This document shows, in pieces, positions 34,037 to 42,985 of a stretch of 64,000 nucleotides of DNA; positions within the stretch are counted from its first letter, which is position 1, and every line of letters begins with the position of its first letter. The position numbers were made by a program, and so were the translations under genes. The notes under the pieces were generated by a model. The model did no database searches. It saw only the letters and a list, made by a program, of their open reading frames with translations, and was not told the origin of the DNA. This stretch comes from Bacteroidota bacterium (GTDB lineage Bacteria; Bacteroidota; Ignavibacteria; UBA10030; UBA8401). The stretch covers positions 1,736,001 to 1,800,000 of the forward strand of contig JBBAAO010000001.1 in assembly GCA_041658205.1 (NCBI GenBank). Direction: 5' to 3'.

Positions 34037-36829
34037 ATGAAACGCAGAGAAACGCTTTTTTTGATAGATTCAATGGGTATCGCATATAGATCGTATTTTG
34101 CGTTCATCCAAAATCCTTTGATCAACTCCAAAGGAGAAAATACCAGTGCCATCTACGGCTTTATCAATTATCTTAATAAAATTCTTGACGAACAAAAACC
34201 AGATTACATCGCCGCAGTATTTGATACTGATAAACCGACGTTCCGACATATTGCATATAAGGAATACAAAGCCACCCGTAATAAAATGCCGGACGATCTC
34301 GCATCCTCTCTTGGTTATCTCAAAGATGTTGTGAAAGCATTTAATGTCCCCGTTCTTGAACTTGACGGTTTTGAAGCCGATGATATTATGGGCACGCTGG
34401 CAAAACGTGCCGAAAAAGAAAAAATTGATACATTCCTTGTCACGTCTGATAAAGACTTCATGCAACTCGTCTCTAACCGTGTGAAAATCTATCGTCCCGG
34501 AAAATTTGGCAATGACGATGAGATCGTCGGCGAAGAAGGAGTCATGGAAAAATTCGGCGTCCCGCCGGACCAAGTGATCGAGATGCTCGGACTCATCGGG
34601 GACACTTCGGATAATGTTCCTGGTGTTCCCGGTGTTGGCCCGAAAACGGCTCTTCCACTTGTTCAAAAATATAAAACAATTGAAAAGATCCTGGCGAACA
34701 TCGATTCCATCCCGCAAAAAGGATTACAAGAAAAACTCCGAACAAATAAAGAACTCGCTCTCCTTTCCAAACGACTGGTTACCATTGATATCAACGTTCC
34801 TATTAAAGTTGATCTCCATCATTTAAAAGCCAAAGATAAAGATGTAGCAACGCTCATAAAAATGTACGAACACTTAGAGTTCAAATCATTCGCAAAACGA
34901 TTGAAAGAACAAGGTGTTGTTGCCACGTTAACAGAAAAAAAGAGTGACGAGTCGGTTGAAGAACCCATAACATTACAGAACATTAGCACTTCAGAACATG
35001 AATACATCATTGTTAAAAAGGATGCTGAATACTTAAAACTATTGAGCGAACTGAAAAAGGCAAAGTCATTCGTCTTCGACACAGAAACGACCTCAACAGA
35101 CGCACTTCGTGCTGAATTGGTTGGTATTGCATTCTCCTTCAAACATCCAAAAGCATATTACCTTCCTGTCATCGACAATGTTGTTCAAGCAGAAACCGGA
35201 GATCTTTTCACCGGAAAAACGGAAACAAAACGAGAAGGTTTTCAGATCGAACGAATTATCAAAGATCTAAAACCTATTTTTGAGAATGAAAAGGTGAAAA
35301 AATTCGGACAGAACATAAAATACGATTCTCTCGTTCTTTCAACAAAAGGAATCTCCGTCACCGGTGTTGCATTCGACACGATGATCGCGGCATATGTTCT
35401 CCGATCAGATCGTCAACATTCCCTTGATTCGCTTGCCGCAGAGCACTTGAACTACAGAATGGTCTCGTTTGATGAGCTGACCAATGATGGAAAAAAGGAT
35501 ATCCGTGAAATCCCGGTGGAAGAAGTGGGAAACTATTCTGCGGAAGATGCCGATATCACTCTTCAATTGGTAGACATTCTGCATGACAAGATTTCAACGA
35601 ACGGATTAAAGTCGCTATGTAACGAAATTGAGTTTCCGCTTATCGAAGTACTGACCGATATGGAAATACATGGAGTAAAACTTGACGTTCCATTTCTCTC
35701 CACAATGTCAAAAGAAATAGGATTAACACTTGATGGCCTTATAACGAACATCTATAAACTCGCCGATGAAAAATTCAATATTAATTCAACACAACAACTG
35801 GCAAAAATCCTCTTTGAAAAATTAAAACTCCGCTCCGTCAAAAAAACGAAAACGGGATTTTCCACCGATGTGGCCGTGCTTGAAATATTACGGAAAGAAC
35901 ACCCTATCGTTGAACAGTTATTGGAATATCGACAGCTGCAAAAATTAAAATCGACGTATGTTGATGCCCTGCCGAAACTCATCAATCCGTTGACCGGGAA
36001 GTTGCACACATCCTTCAATCAAACGGTCGCAGCAACGGGACGGCTTTCCAGCAGTGATCCGAATCTGCAGAATATCCCAATCCGTACAGAGCTTGGAAGG
36101 AAAATGCGCAAAGCATTCATTCCATCAAATAAACATTCCATCATTCTATCTGCGGATTATTCACAAATTGAACTGCGGATTATGGCACACATCTCCGGCG
36201 ATCTCGGACTACTCGATGCGTTCAAAAACCATGAAGACATCCATGCATCAACAGCCGCAAAAGTATTCAATGTCACTCAAAAAGATATTACGAGAGATAT
36301 GCGCCGAAAAGCAAAAGAAGTGAATTTCGGAATTATGTACGGAATTGGACCATTTGGGTTAGCATCTCGTTTAGATATCTCTCAATCGGAAGCAAAAGAG
36401 ATCATTCAAAAGTACTTCGAACGCTTCCCGAAAGTGAATCAATATATATCAAGCACGATTGCCGCCGCACATTCTAATGGATTTGTGGAAACTTTAAAAG
36501 GAAGGCGCCGATATTTAGCTGATATCAACAATAAGAATCAAAATATTCGGGCAAATGCCGAGCGCCAATCAATCAATATGCCGATTCAGGGAACTGCTGC
36601 TGATATGATTAAAATGGCAATGATTAATATCCATCGCGAATTTAAAGCAAAAAAAATAAAGAGCAAGATGGTGTTACAGGTTCATGACGAACTTGTCTTT
36701 GATGTTTTAAAAGAGGAAGAGGCGAAAGTAAAAAAGATTGTTGAAAAAGAGATGCGTGAGGCAATGCCGTTGGATGTTCCTATTGAAGTGGAGATTGGTG
36801 TCGGAAAGGATTGGCTGGAAGCACATTAA
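34037..36829 (+). CDS. polA: DNA polymerase I
   Basis: A 930-aa protein with all three activities. The 5'-3' exonuclease (about 1-290) has LVTSDKDFMQLV and GVGPKTA. The 3'-5' proofreading domain (about 325-520) retains the Exo I acids (FDTETTS, Asp348 region). The polymerase domain has motif A DYSQIELR (about 706), motif B KEVNFGIMYG (about 762) and motif C VHDELV (about 881). It serves in Okazaki fragment maturation and repair. Length is normal. It is monocistronic and closed by a bidirectional terminator. Confidence 0.97.
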   Translation: MKRRETLFLIDSMGIAYRSYFAFIQNPLINSKGENTSAIYGFINYLNKILDEQKPDYIAAVFDTDKPTFRHIAYKEYKATRNKMPDDLASSLGYLKDVVKAFNVPVLELDGFEADDIMGTLAKRAEKEKIDTFLVTSDKDFMQLVSNRVKIYRPGKFGNDDEIVGEEGVMEKFGVPPDQVIEMLGLIGDTSDNVPGVPGVGPKTALPLVQKYKTIEKILANIDSIPQKGLQEKLRTNKELALLSKRLVTIDINVPIKVDLHHLKAKDKDVATLIKMYEHLEFKSFAKRLKEQGVVATLTEKKSDESVEEPITLQNISTSEHEYIIVKKDAEYLKLLSELKKAKSFVFDTETTSTDALRAELVGIAFSFKHPKAYYLPVIDNVVQAETGDLFTGKTETKREGFQIERIIKDLKPIFENEKVKKFGQNIKYDSLVLSTKGISVTGVAFDTMIAAYVLRSDRQHSLDSLAAEHLNYRMVSFDELTNDGKKDIREIPVEEVGNYSAEDADITLQLVDILHDKISTNGLKSLCNEIEFPLIEVLTDMEIHGVKLDVPFLSTMSKEIGLTLDGLITNIYKLADEKFNINSTQQLAKILFEKLKLRSVKKTKTGFSTDVAVLEILRKEHPIVEQLLEYRQLQKLKSTYVDALPKLINPLTGKLHTSFNQTVAATGRLSSSDPNLQNIPIRTELGRKMRKAFIPSNKHSIILSADYSQIELRIMAHISGDLGLLDAFKNHEDIHASTAAKVFNVTQKDITRDMRRKAKEVNFGIMYGIGPFGLASRLDISQSEAKEIIQKYFERFPKVNQYISSTIAAAHSNGFVETLKGRRRYLADINNKNQNIRANAERQSINMPIQGTAADMIKMAMINIHREFKAKKIKSKMVLQVHDELVFDVLKEEEAKVKKIVEKEMREAMPLDVPIEVEIGVGKDWLEAH

Positions 36830-36850
36830 ACAACATGAACACTCTTGTAA

Positions 36851-36889
36851 AACAAAAAGCCCAAACAGGTTCAGTTGTTTGGGCTTTTT
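36851..36889. terminator. Bidirectional terminator between polA and the convergent membrane gene
   Basis: Stem AGCCCAAAC/GTTTGGGCT (36858-36866 and 36877-36885) with T-runs on both strands. Confidence 0.85.
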
Positions 36890-36892
36890 GCT

Positions 36893-37414
36893 TTACAAAT
36901 TAGCCTTCTTCTCTTTCCTTCGAAACAGCATCAGTATACCAAAGAGAATAATTGCTGCCGGCCAATATTGACGAATAGCTTCTTTCACATCACTTGGGTA
37001 AAGATATCCAATCTCTGTCATCATAAATGCTACTCCAAGACCGATGAAGATGAGGGCTGGCAACAGCAGGTGAAAATCTCTAAAATTAAAAAGGAACAAC
37101 ATCACGAATGACAAACCAAATGCCATCAGAAATCCCGGAACATACACGTACGCCGACCGCTCAATCAACCCATATTCCCCAAGAATAAGAAGCACGCCGG
37201 AAAAGAAACAAATACTTCCAAAGAACAGCGATTGACGAATATTAGTAACAAATGAACGGATGACCATTGCGGCTCCGTATGCAATCAAGCCGAATAATAG
37301 TAACGATGTACCATCGATTCGGACAATGTGCATTTGGCGCAACAATAATCCAACGCCAATCACAACAAGAATAATTCCAAAAAAAGGAATACGATTAAAT
37401 TGTTGTTTATCCAT
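36893..37414 (-). CDS. LiaF/DUF5668-like membrane protein
   Basis: A 173-aa protein with about six transmembrane helices. The first (GIILVVIGVGLLLRQM) and last (YWPAAIILFGILMLFRRK) have the 'W/F-P..I...G...L' pattern of the LiaI/LiaF transmembrane region family. The start codon overlaps the stop of the PspC gene by one base, so the two are coupled. Likely a cell-envelope stress component, inferred from the PspC neighbour. Confidence 0.75.
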   Translation of the reverse strand: MDKQQFNRIPFFGIILVVIGVGLLLRQMHIVRIDGTSLLLFGLIAYGAAMVIRSFVTNIRQSLFFGSICFFSGVLLILGEYGLIERSAYVYVPGFLMAFGLSFVMLFLFNFRDFHLLLPALIFIGLGVAFMMTEIGYLYPSDVKEAIRQYWPAAIILFGILMLFRRKEKKANL

Positions 37415-38106
37415 TATGATACCCGCACATTGATCACATTATCATACGGTACAATCAACGCAATGAGTATATACAACACAAGTCCTGCGCCAAACGATGC
37501 CAAGCATAAAATAACATATAACATTCTGATCAGACTCGAATCAATTCCAAAATATTGTGCAAGACCGCCGCAAACGCCGAAGATCTTCTTGTCGCTCATT
37601 GAACGCCGAAAATTACGAAATGCCGGCGTTGAATATTGCGCTGAAGCTGAAGACTGTTCAGTCTGAGGTTGTTGGACGCCGGATTCTGTTTGGGACTGAC
37701 GATAGTAAATAATCGCCATACCAAGAATAATTAAGAGGACGGGGAAAATATATTCGAATGTATCTTCAAGAAAATTGAAAAAGTGGAATATTTCCATATT
37801 AGCCAAAAGAAGCATGATTCCGACAATAACCAGTGCAATACCGAACCAATTGCGAACCGATTCGTTCTTCGGTTGCGTCGAAATCGTTTGTGACTGCGTC
37901 TGAGCATCGTTCAACATAAATGGCTTTTTTGGCACAATAAAGATTGCCGCAATATAAAGGACGATACCTGTTCCGCCGAAGAGCACCATAAGGACAAATA
38001 AAATCCGAATAACAACGGGATCTACATCAAAATATTCTGCAAGTCCCCCGCAAACACCGGCGAACACTTTATTTGTTTGTGAACGATACAATTTCTGGCT
38101 GTTCAT
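37414..38106 (-). CDS. Double PspC-domain membrane protein
   Basis: A 230-aa protein with two PspC domains, at about 1-62 (KVFAGVCGGLAEYFDVDPV) and 165-228 (KKIFGVCGGLAQYFGIDSS), separated by a LiaF-like transmembrane segment (about 83-140). PspC family members sense or relay membrane stress. The start at ATG 38106 has the ribosome site AAGGAG; an in-frame upstream start at 38127 lies before that site. It is followed by the overlapping LiaF-like gene and preceded by the 5-FTHF cyclo-ligase gene. Confidence 0.9.
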   Translation of the reverse strand: MNSQKLYRSQTNKVFAGVCGGLAEYFDVDPVVIRILFVLMVLFGGTGIVLYIAAIFIVPKKPFMLNDAQTQSQTISTQPKNESVRNWFGIALVIVGIMLLLANMEIFHFFNFLEDTFEYIFPVLLIILGMAIIYYRQSQTESGVQQPQTEQSSASAQYSTPAFRNFRRSMSDKKIFGVCGGLAQYFGIDSSLIRMLYVILCLASFGAGLVLYILIALIVPYDNVINVRVS

Positions 38107-38152
38107 AACTGCTCCTTTGACTGTCAATCAATTGTTACGACTTTTTGAACAA

Positions 38153-38719
38153 TTAGTTGCGGCAGCGGATAATCTCTTGTTCTGTAACCACAAATGAGAC
38201 AGGAATATCTGTTGTTTCTTGCGGAACCTCTTTTATAATCTGAAAATCATACGCCAATGCAATTGTTGGAAGGGAAATGTCTTGGAGAAAACGATCGTAA
38301 AAACCAGCGCCGAATCCTAATCGATTCCCGTTGCGATCGACAGCAAGAGCGGGAACAACAACAACCTGTAAGTCGGATACAGAAACGGGTCGGTACATTC
38401 TTGGTTCAAGAATTCCGTAAGCACCTCCAACCAGTTCGCTTAATGAAAAGAGTTCTGAATGTTTCATTAATTTTGTCGCTTTCTCTGCGATAGGAACAAC
38501 AACCCGCTTTTTATGTTTCAACAAGATTCGGATCAATTCATGAGTATCCACTTCGTTATTCTTCGAAGAAATGTACGTATGCACGACATCAGCCCGAAAA
38601 AATTCGGGAAGAGATAGCAATTGTTCCACAATCATCTTCGAACGTTCGCGAACATACTGTTTGGAAAGGTTGTGCCGTTCCAATTTTAATTGTTCTCGCA
38701 GTGTGGCTTTGCTGATCAT
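38153..38719 (-). CDS. 5-formyltetrahydrofolate cyclo-ligase
   Basis: A 188-aa enzyme that uses ATP to turn 5-formyl-THF into 5,10-methenyl-THF. The N-terminal SKATLREQLKLERHNLS, the EVDTHELI motif (about 56-63) and the family signature LGFGAGFYDRFL (about 134-145) are present. Length is typical. It lies between frr and pspC in the same direction; the frr terminator separates it from the translation genes. Confidence 0.93.
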   Translation of the reverse strand: MISKATLREQLKLERHNLSKQYVRERSKMIVEQLLSLPEFFRADVVHTYISSKNNEVDTHELIRILLKHKKRVVVPIAEKATKLMKHSELFSLSELVGGAYGILEPRMYRPVSVSDLQVVVVPALAVDRNGNRLGFGAGFYDRFLQDISLPTIALAYDFQIIKEVPQETTDIPVSFVVTEQEIIRCRN

Positions 38720-38747
38720 ATTATCGTAGAAGAAAATTAGTTCGTAA

Positions 38748-38788
38748 ATAAAAAGTCCCGCTTAACGATTCGCTGACCGCCGCGGGAC
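38748..38788 (-). terminator. Terminator of the rpsB-tsf-pyrH-frr operon
   Basis: Stem GTCCCGC/GCGGGAC with a 20-base loop, followed by T residues on the minus strand, just after the frr stop. Confidence 0.8.
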
Positions 38789-38810
38789 GACATTGCATTG
38801 GAAAGGAATA

Positions 38811-39371
38811 TTACACTTCCATAATTTCTTTTTCTTTAACTGTAAGAAGATTGTCGACTTCCTTAATGTACTTATCGGTATATTTTTGAACTTCCTGCTC
38901 ACCCCGTTTACGATCATCTTCAGAGAAGTGTTCGTCTTTTTCAGATTTTTTTAATTGTTCATTCTCGTCGCGCCGAACATTGCGAACGGCAACCTTCCCT
39001 TCTTCACCAAATTTTTTCACTAACTTTACCAATTCTCTGCGACGTTCTTCGTTCAACATCGGAATTGGAACGCGTACTATCTTTCCGTCAATACTAGGAT
39101 TCAGTCCAAGATTAGAGGCAATGATCCCCCGTTCAATCGACTGAAGCATTCCTTGATCCCATGGAGTTACAGCGAGCATATGAGCATCCACAACGCTAAT
39201 AGAACCAACTTGATTGATCGGCATCATGGTACCATAGGCATCGACCTTTACAGTATCAAGAAGGGCCGTTGTTGCTTTCCCAGTACGAATCTTTACTAAT
39301 TCATGCCGAACGCTTTCCACTGCTTTTTGCATCCGGGTATCACAATTTTTTAATATATCTTTAAGCTGCAT
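38811..39371 (-). CDS. frr: Ribosome recycling factor
   Basis: A 186-aa protein of normal length that splits post-termination ribosomes with EF-G. Domain I helices frame a small domain II. The motifs LVKIRTGKA, the domain II start and VRIPIPMLNEERR-like segment (VPIPMLNEERRRELV) and VRNVRRDENEQLKK are typical. It lies in the classic order rpsB-tsf-pyrH-frr and is the last gene before the terminator. Confidence 0.97.
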   Translation of the reverse strand: MQLKDILKNCDTRMQKAVESVRHELVKIRTGKATTALLDTVKVDAYGTMMPINQVGSISVVDAHMLAVTPWDQGMLQSIERGIIASNLGLNPSIDGKIVRVPIPMLNEERRRELVKLVKKFGEEGKVAVRNVRRDENEQLKKSEKDEHFSEDDRKRGEQEVQKYTDKYIKEVDNLLTVKEKEIMEV

Positions 39372-39395
39372 ACTGTACCTCCAAATTTAATAGTA

Positions 39396-40127
39396 CTATA
39401 ACAATGGAGCGGAATTTGTAACGGTTGTTCCGACTTTTTCCCCAAGAACAAGATTCAACAAATTATTTTGAACGTTCATGTTAAAAACGCTAATCGGTAA
39501 TTTATTTTCTTTGCAGAGTGTTATTGCGGTCATATCCATGACTTTGAGATTCTTTTTGAAGACATCATCATAATTAATAAGTGAGTATTGTTTTGCGGTC
39601 GGGTTTTTCTCCGGATCTGAATCATAGATTCCGTCTACCCGTGTCCCTTTAATGATGATATTCGCTTCGATTTCAATTCCACGAAGCACTGCCGCTGTAT
39701 CCGTTGTAAAATACGGATTTCCTGTCCCTGCTGCAAAAATTACGATACGATTTTTTTCCAGATGACGGACTGCCTTACGCCGGATATATGGCTCGGCAAT
39801 ACGCGCCATGTCAATTGCTGTTTGGCACCGGGTATACATTCCATGGTGTTCCAGTGTATTTTGGAGTGCGAGAGCATTAATCACCGTTGCCAGCATTCCC
39901 ATATGGTCGCCGGTTACTTTATCGATTCCATCGGAAGAATTCTCGATTCCGCGGTAAATATTTCCCCCGCCAATAACAATCCCTATCTGCACATCAAGCT
40001 GATGAATTTTTTTAATCTCTTCCGCATATTGTTTCAGGATGTTGGCATCGATGCCGTAATCCAAATTACCCATGAGCGCTTCTCCGCTCAACTTGAGCAG
40101 AATGCGTTTATATTTCGGAACTGCCAT
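39396..40127 (-). CDS. pyrH: UMP kinase
   Basis: A 243-aa amino-acid-kinase-fold enzyme that phosphorylates UMP to UDP. KRILLKLSGEAL is at the N-terminus, GGGNIYRG (about 58-65) binds UMP, and the TGNPYFTTDTAA loop is present. The ATG at 40127 has a GGGAGAG ribosome site; in-frame codons upstream to 40157 run into the terminator hairpin and are excluded. It lies between tsf and frr. Confidence 0.96.
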   Translation of the reverse strand: MAVPKYKRILLKLSGEALMGNLDYGIDANILKQYAEEIKKIHQLDVQIGIVIGGGNIYRGIENSSDGIDKVTGDHMGMLATVINALALQNTLEHHGMYTRCQTAIDMARIAEPYIRRKAVRHLEKNRIVIFAAGTGNPYFTTDTAAVLRGIEIEANIIIKGTRVDGIYDSDPEKNPTAKQYSLINYDDVFKKNLKVMDMTAITLCKENKLPISVFNMNVQNNLLNLVLGEKVGTTVTNSAPLL

Positions 40128-40140
40128 AACTCTCTCCCAT

Positions 40141-40168
40141 AAAAAGAAAGGTCTCAATTGAGACCTTT
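40141..40168 (-). terminator. Terminator or attenuator between tsf and pyrH
   Basis: A perfect 9-bp stem AAAGGTCTC-AATT-GAGACCTTT followed by CTTTTT on the minus strand. It ends about 13 bp before the pyrH start, so either pyrH-frr depends on read-through or it uses an overlapping promoter. Confidence 0.8.
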
Positions 40169-40174
40169 CAGATA

Positions 40175-41017
40175 TTAATTCATTGATTCGCCAAGTTGGA
40201 ATCTCTTAAACTGTTTCACGGAAACACTTGGAGAGAGAAGGTCTTTGACCGCCTTCCCTGCGTCTTTAATGAAACTTTGTTCAAGCAGAACAATTTCTTG
40301 ATAATATTTTTCAAGTCGTCCGTTCGCGATCTTCTCGGCAATTTGTTCGGGTTTCCCCTCATTCTTTGCTTGCGTACGATAGATATCGAGTTCTTTTTCG
40401 ATTATTTCCTTGTTTACTTTATCCCTGGAGACAACAACAGGACTCATTGCTGCTACTTGCATAGCAATGTCACGAGCGATGGTTTTGTTTGCCGGATTTA
40501 ATTCAGCACCCAGTTCAACAATCACACCGATCTTGCTTCCCATGTGGACATACTGTTCAAGGAAACCATTGTCTGAATTTAAATCATAGATACGTCGAAT
40601 CTCTGTCTTTTCACCAACTTTGCCGGTTAAATTAGAAAGTGAGTCGCCGACAGTTTTTCCATCCGGATGTGCAAGCGTTAACAACTCTTCAACGTTCTTC
40701 GGAGATTTTTCGAAAACAATCTGTGCAACAGATTGCGCAAACGAAGTAAAATCTTCTCCACGGGCAACAAAATCAGTTTCACAGTTGATCTCAACCATAA
40801 TGCCGTGTTTACCGTCAGGTGAAATTTTTGCAACAATTATTCCTTCGTTCGCCGCTTTATCTGCACGCTTTGCAGCGGTTGCCGCCCCTTTTTTCCGAAG
40901 AACTTCGATTGCCGCTTCCATATTTCCGTTTGCTTCATCGAGTGCTTTTTTGCAATCCATCATTCCTGCGCCTGTCTTTTCGCGCAGTTGTTTTACCATT
41001 TCGCTAGTGACTGCCAT
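40175..41017 (-). CDS. tsf: Translation elongation factor Ts
   Basis: A 280-aa nucleotide exchange factor for EF-Tu. The N-terminal UBA-like part has VKQLREKTGAGMMDCKKAL, and the core has the conserved TDFVARGEDF. Length matches the family. It begins 2 bp after the rpsB stop, so it is coupled to rpsB. Confidence 0.97.
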   Translation of the reverse strand: MAVTSEMVKQLREKTGAGMMDCKKALDEANGNMEAAIEVLRKKGAATAAKRADKAANEGIIVAKISPDGKHGIMVEINCETDFVARGEDFTSFAQSVAQIVFEKSPKNVEELLTLAHPDGKTVGDSLSNLTGKVGEKTEIRRIYDLNSDNGFLEQYVHMGSKIGVIVELGAELNPANKTIARDIAMQVAAMSPVVVSRDKVNKEIIEKELDIYRTQAKNEGKPEQIAEKIANGRLEKYYQEIVLLEQSFIKDAGKAVKDLLSPSVSVKQFKRFQLGESMN

Positions 41018-41019
41018 AA

Positions 41020-41814
41020 TTATGCTTTTTCCGTTTCTTGTTGTGGTCTTCGTGGTCTTCGTTCTCTGCGATCGTGTTTTTCGTTCTTCTCTTGCTTTTC
41101 TGATTCCTCTGATTCCGGAGTTGTCTCAACTTTTCGCGCATGACCTTCAACAATTGCATCGGTAATGACACGAGCAATAAGTTGAATGGATTTCAATGCA
41201 TCGTCATTTGCCGGAATGATGTAGTCAATTCCGTCCGTATCGCAGTTGGTATCAACCATCGCAAACACCGGAATGCCGAGCCTGTTTGCTTCTTGAACAG
41301 CGATTGTTTCCTTCTTAACGTCAATAACAAACAGTGCGCCGGGTAGACGTGTCATATCAACGATACCGGAGAGTGATTTCTGTAATTTTTCTTTTTCACG
41401 GGACAGGAACAATGTTTCTTTCTTCGTGATTTTGTCAAACGTTCCGTCGGTTTCCATCTTTTCAATGTTCGTCAACCGTTTAACGCTTTTTCGGATTGTT
41501 GTGAAATTAGTCAACATTCCGCCGAGCCAGCGATCGGTTGCATAATATTGATGACCGCGAACAGCTTCAGCCTGGATGACTTCCTTGGCTTGTTTTTTTG
41601 TTCCGACGAAAAGAACTTTCTTTCCTTCAGCAACAACATTGGAAATTGCAGTTGCCGCATCTTCCAGAAGTGTTTGGGTTTTTTTGAGGTCAAAAATGTG
41701 GATTCCATTTCGTTCCATAAAAATATATGGACGCATTTTTGGATTCCAACGGCGGGTAAGGTGACCAAAGTGGGCACCGGCAGAGAGTAATTCCGCGAGT
41801 TCTACACGAGGCAT
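41020..41814 (-). CDS. rpsB: Small-subunit ribosomal protein S2
   Basis: A 264-aa protein. LLSAGAHFGHLTRRWNPKM, IDLKKT-like HIFDLKKT and DTNCDTDGIDYIIPANDDA are signature segments. The C-terminal 30 residues are an extra charged tail rich in Glu, Lys and Arg. It is first in the rpsB-tsf-(terminator)-pyrH-frr order. A 157-bp spacer with a CCGAAG/CTTCGG hairpin (about 41936-41960) separates it from rpsI. Confidence 0.97.
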   Translation of the reverse strand: MPRVELAELLSAGAHFGHLTRRWNPKMRPYIFMERNGIHIFDLKKTQTLLEDAATAISNVVAEGKKVLFVGTKKQAKEVIQAEAVRGHQYYATDRWLGGMLTNFTTIRKSVKRLTNIEKMETDGTFDKITKKETLFLSREKEKLQKSLSGIVDMTRLPGALFVIDVKKETIAVQEANRLGIPVFAMVDTNCDTDGIDYIIPANDDALKSIQLIARVITDAIVEGHARKVETTPESEESEKQEKNEKHDRRERRPRRPQQETEKA

Positions 41815-41971
41815 AGTGTTCCTTATATGTTTGGTTTGTATTCTTCTACTTTCTTCATCTTGATGCAGAGTTCCGCTATGCGAAACACCACTGCAGCAAT
41901 CCGAAAGTATGTTTGATTAGTGTTGCGTGTTCCTCCGAAGAAAATAATCTTCGGAAGAACGTGAAAACATA

Positions 41972-42361
41972 TTAACGCTTGGAGAACTGGAATCTCTTGC
42001 GCGCTTTTTTCTGACCGTACTTTTTTCGTTCAACCATACGGGGATCGCGTGTCATTAAGCCGTGCTTGCGCAACAACGGACGATTCTCTTCGCTGATTTC
42101 TACCAATGCACGAGCAACGCCAAGAATCACGGCTCCAGCCTGACCTGACGAACCGCCCCCTTCAACATTCACATTCACATCGTATTTGCCGAGCGTATCC
42201 GTTACGGCAAATGCTCTTGTAATGGAGTTGCGATGTGTTTCAAGAGGAAAGTATCTTTCAAACTCCCGTTCGTTTACGGTGATCTTTCCTGAACCATTCT
42301 TTAAGAACACACGGGCGACCGAAGTTTTGCGGCGACCGACAGTATTGATCATTTGTTGCAT
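41972..42361 (-). CDS. rpsI: Small-subunit ribosomal protein S9
   Basis: A 129-aa protein. TVGRRKTSVARVFL is near the N-terminus, GGGSSGQAGA is in the middle, and the C-terminus ends KKARKRFQFSKR, the conserved tail that reaches the ribosomal P site. It is 11 bp downstream of rplM, the usual pairing. ATGs at codons 1 and 4 are both possible. Confidence 0.97.
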   Translation of the reverse strand: MQQMINTVGRRKTSVARVFLKNGSGKITVNEREFERYFPLETHRNSITRAFAVTDTLGKYDVNVNVEGGGSSGQAGAVILGVARALVEISEENRPLLRKHGLMTRDPRMVERKKYGQKKARKRFQFSKR

Positions 42362-42372
42362 GTACGTCCTTC

Positions 42373-42819
42373 TTAATTGAATTCGATGACTTCTGGTTTC
42401 TGTGCGGCATGCGGATGTTCCGTGCCTGCATACACTTTTAATTTTTTAATAATCTGACGGCCAAGTTTTGTATGCGGTATCATTCCTTTTACCGCATGTT
42501 CAATCACGCGTTCCGGATGGATTTTCAACACATCTTTGAACTGCTGGAACACCGCACCGCCCGGATATCCGGTATAGTGAAAATATTCTTTCAACTCGGT
42601 ACGTTTTCCGGTTACTTTTACTTTATCGGCATTCACGACGATAACAAAATCACCAATGTCAGCATTCGGTGTAAATTGCGGTTTATGTTTGCCGCGGAGA
42701 ATGCGTGCAACCTGTGAAGCGATGCGACCCAATGTTTTTCCATTAGCATCAATAACAAACCACTTCTGTGCAATATCGCCTTCTCTAAAAAATGTCGTGC
42801 TTTTATCTACAAACGCCAC
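42373..42819 (-). CDS. rplM: Large-subunit ribosomal protein L13
   Basis: A 148-aa protein with KWFVIDANGKTLGRIASQVA, NADKVKVTGKR and GMIPHTKLGRQ. No ATG lies near the expected N-terminus. GTG at 42819, placed 7 bp after the ribosome site AGGAGA, gives MAFVDKST and the normal L13 length; an in-frame ATG at 42891 would add 24 atypical residues. First gene of the rplM-rpsI pair. Confidence 0.95.
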   Translation of the reverse strand: MAFVDKSTTFFREGDIAQKWFVIDANGKTLGRIASQVARILRGKHKPQFTPNADIGDFVIVVNADKVKVTGKRTELKEYFHYTGYPGGAVFQQFKDVLKIHPERVIEHAVKGMIPHTKLGRQIIKKLKVYAGTEHPHAAQKPEVIEFN

Positions 42820-42860
42820 GTTAATATCTCCTAAAAAAATTATTCCTGAATTATAGGGAA

Positions 42861-42891
42861 TAAATATATGCTTTTTCCGAAGAAAAATCAA
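42861..42891 (-). promoter_or_regulatory. Probable promoter of rplM-rpsI
   Basis: TTG at 42891-42889 and TATATTTA at 42868-42861 with a 20-bp spacer fit the Bacteroidota -33/-7 pattern with one mismatch. They support the downstream GTG start of rplM. Confidence 0.6.
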
Positions 42892-42985
42892 TAGTTGACA
42901 TGAATAAACTTCATGTCAGTATGACACTTGCATTTCACTCCCTACATTGTTACTTTTTTGCAATTCATTACACATTGGAGATTGT

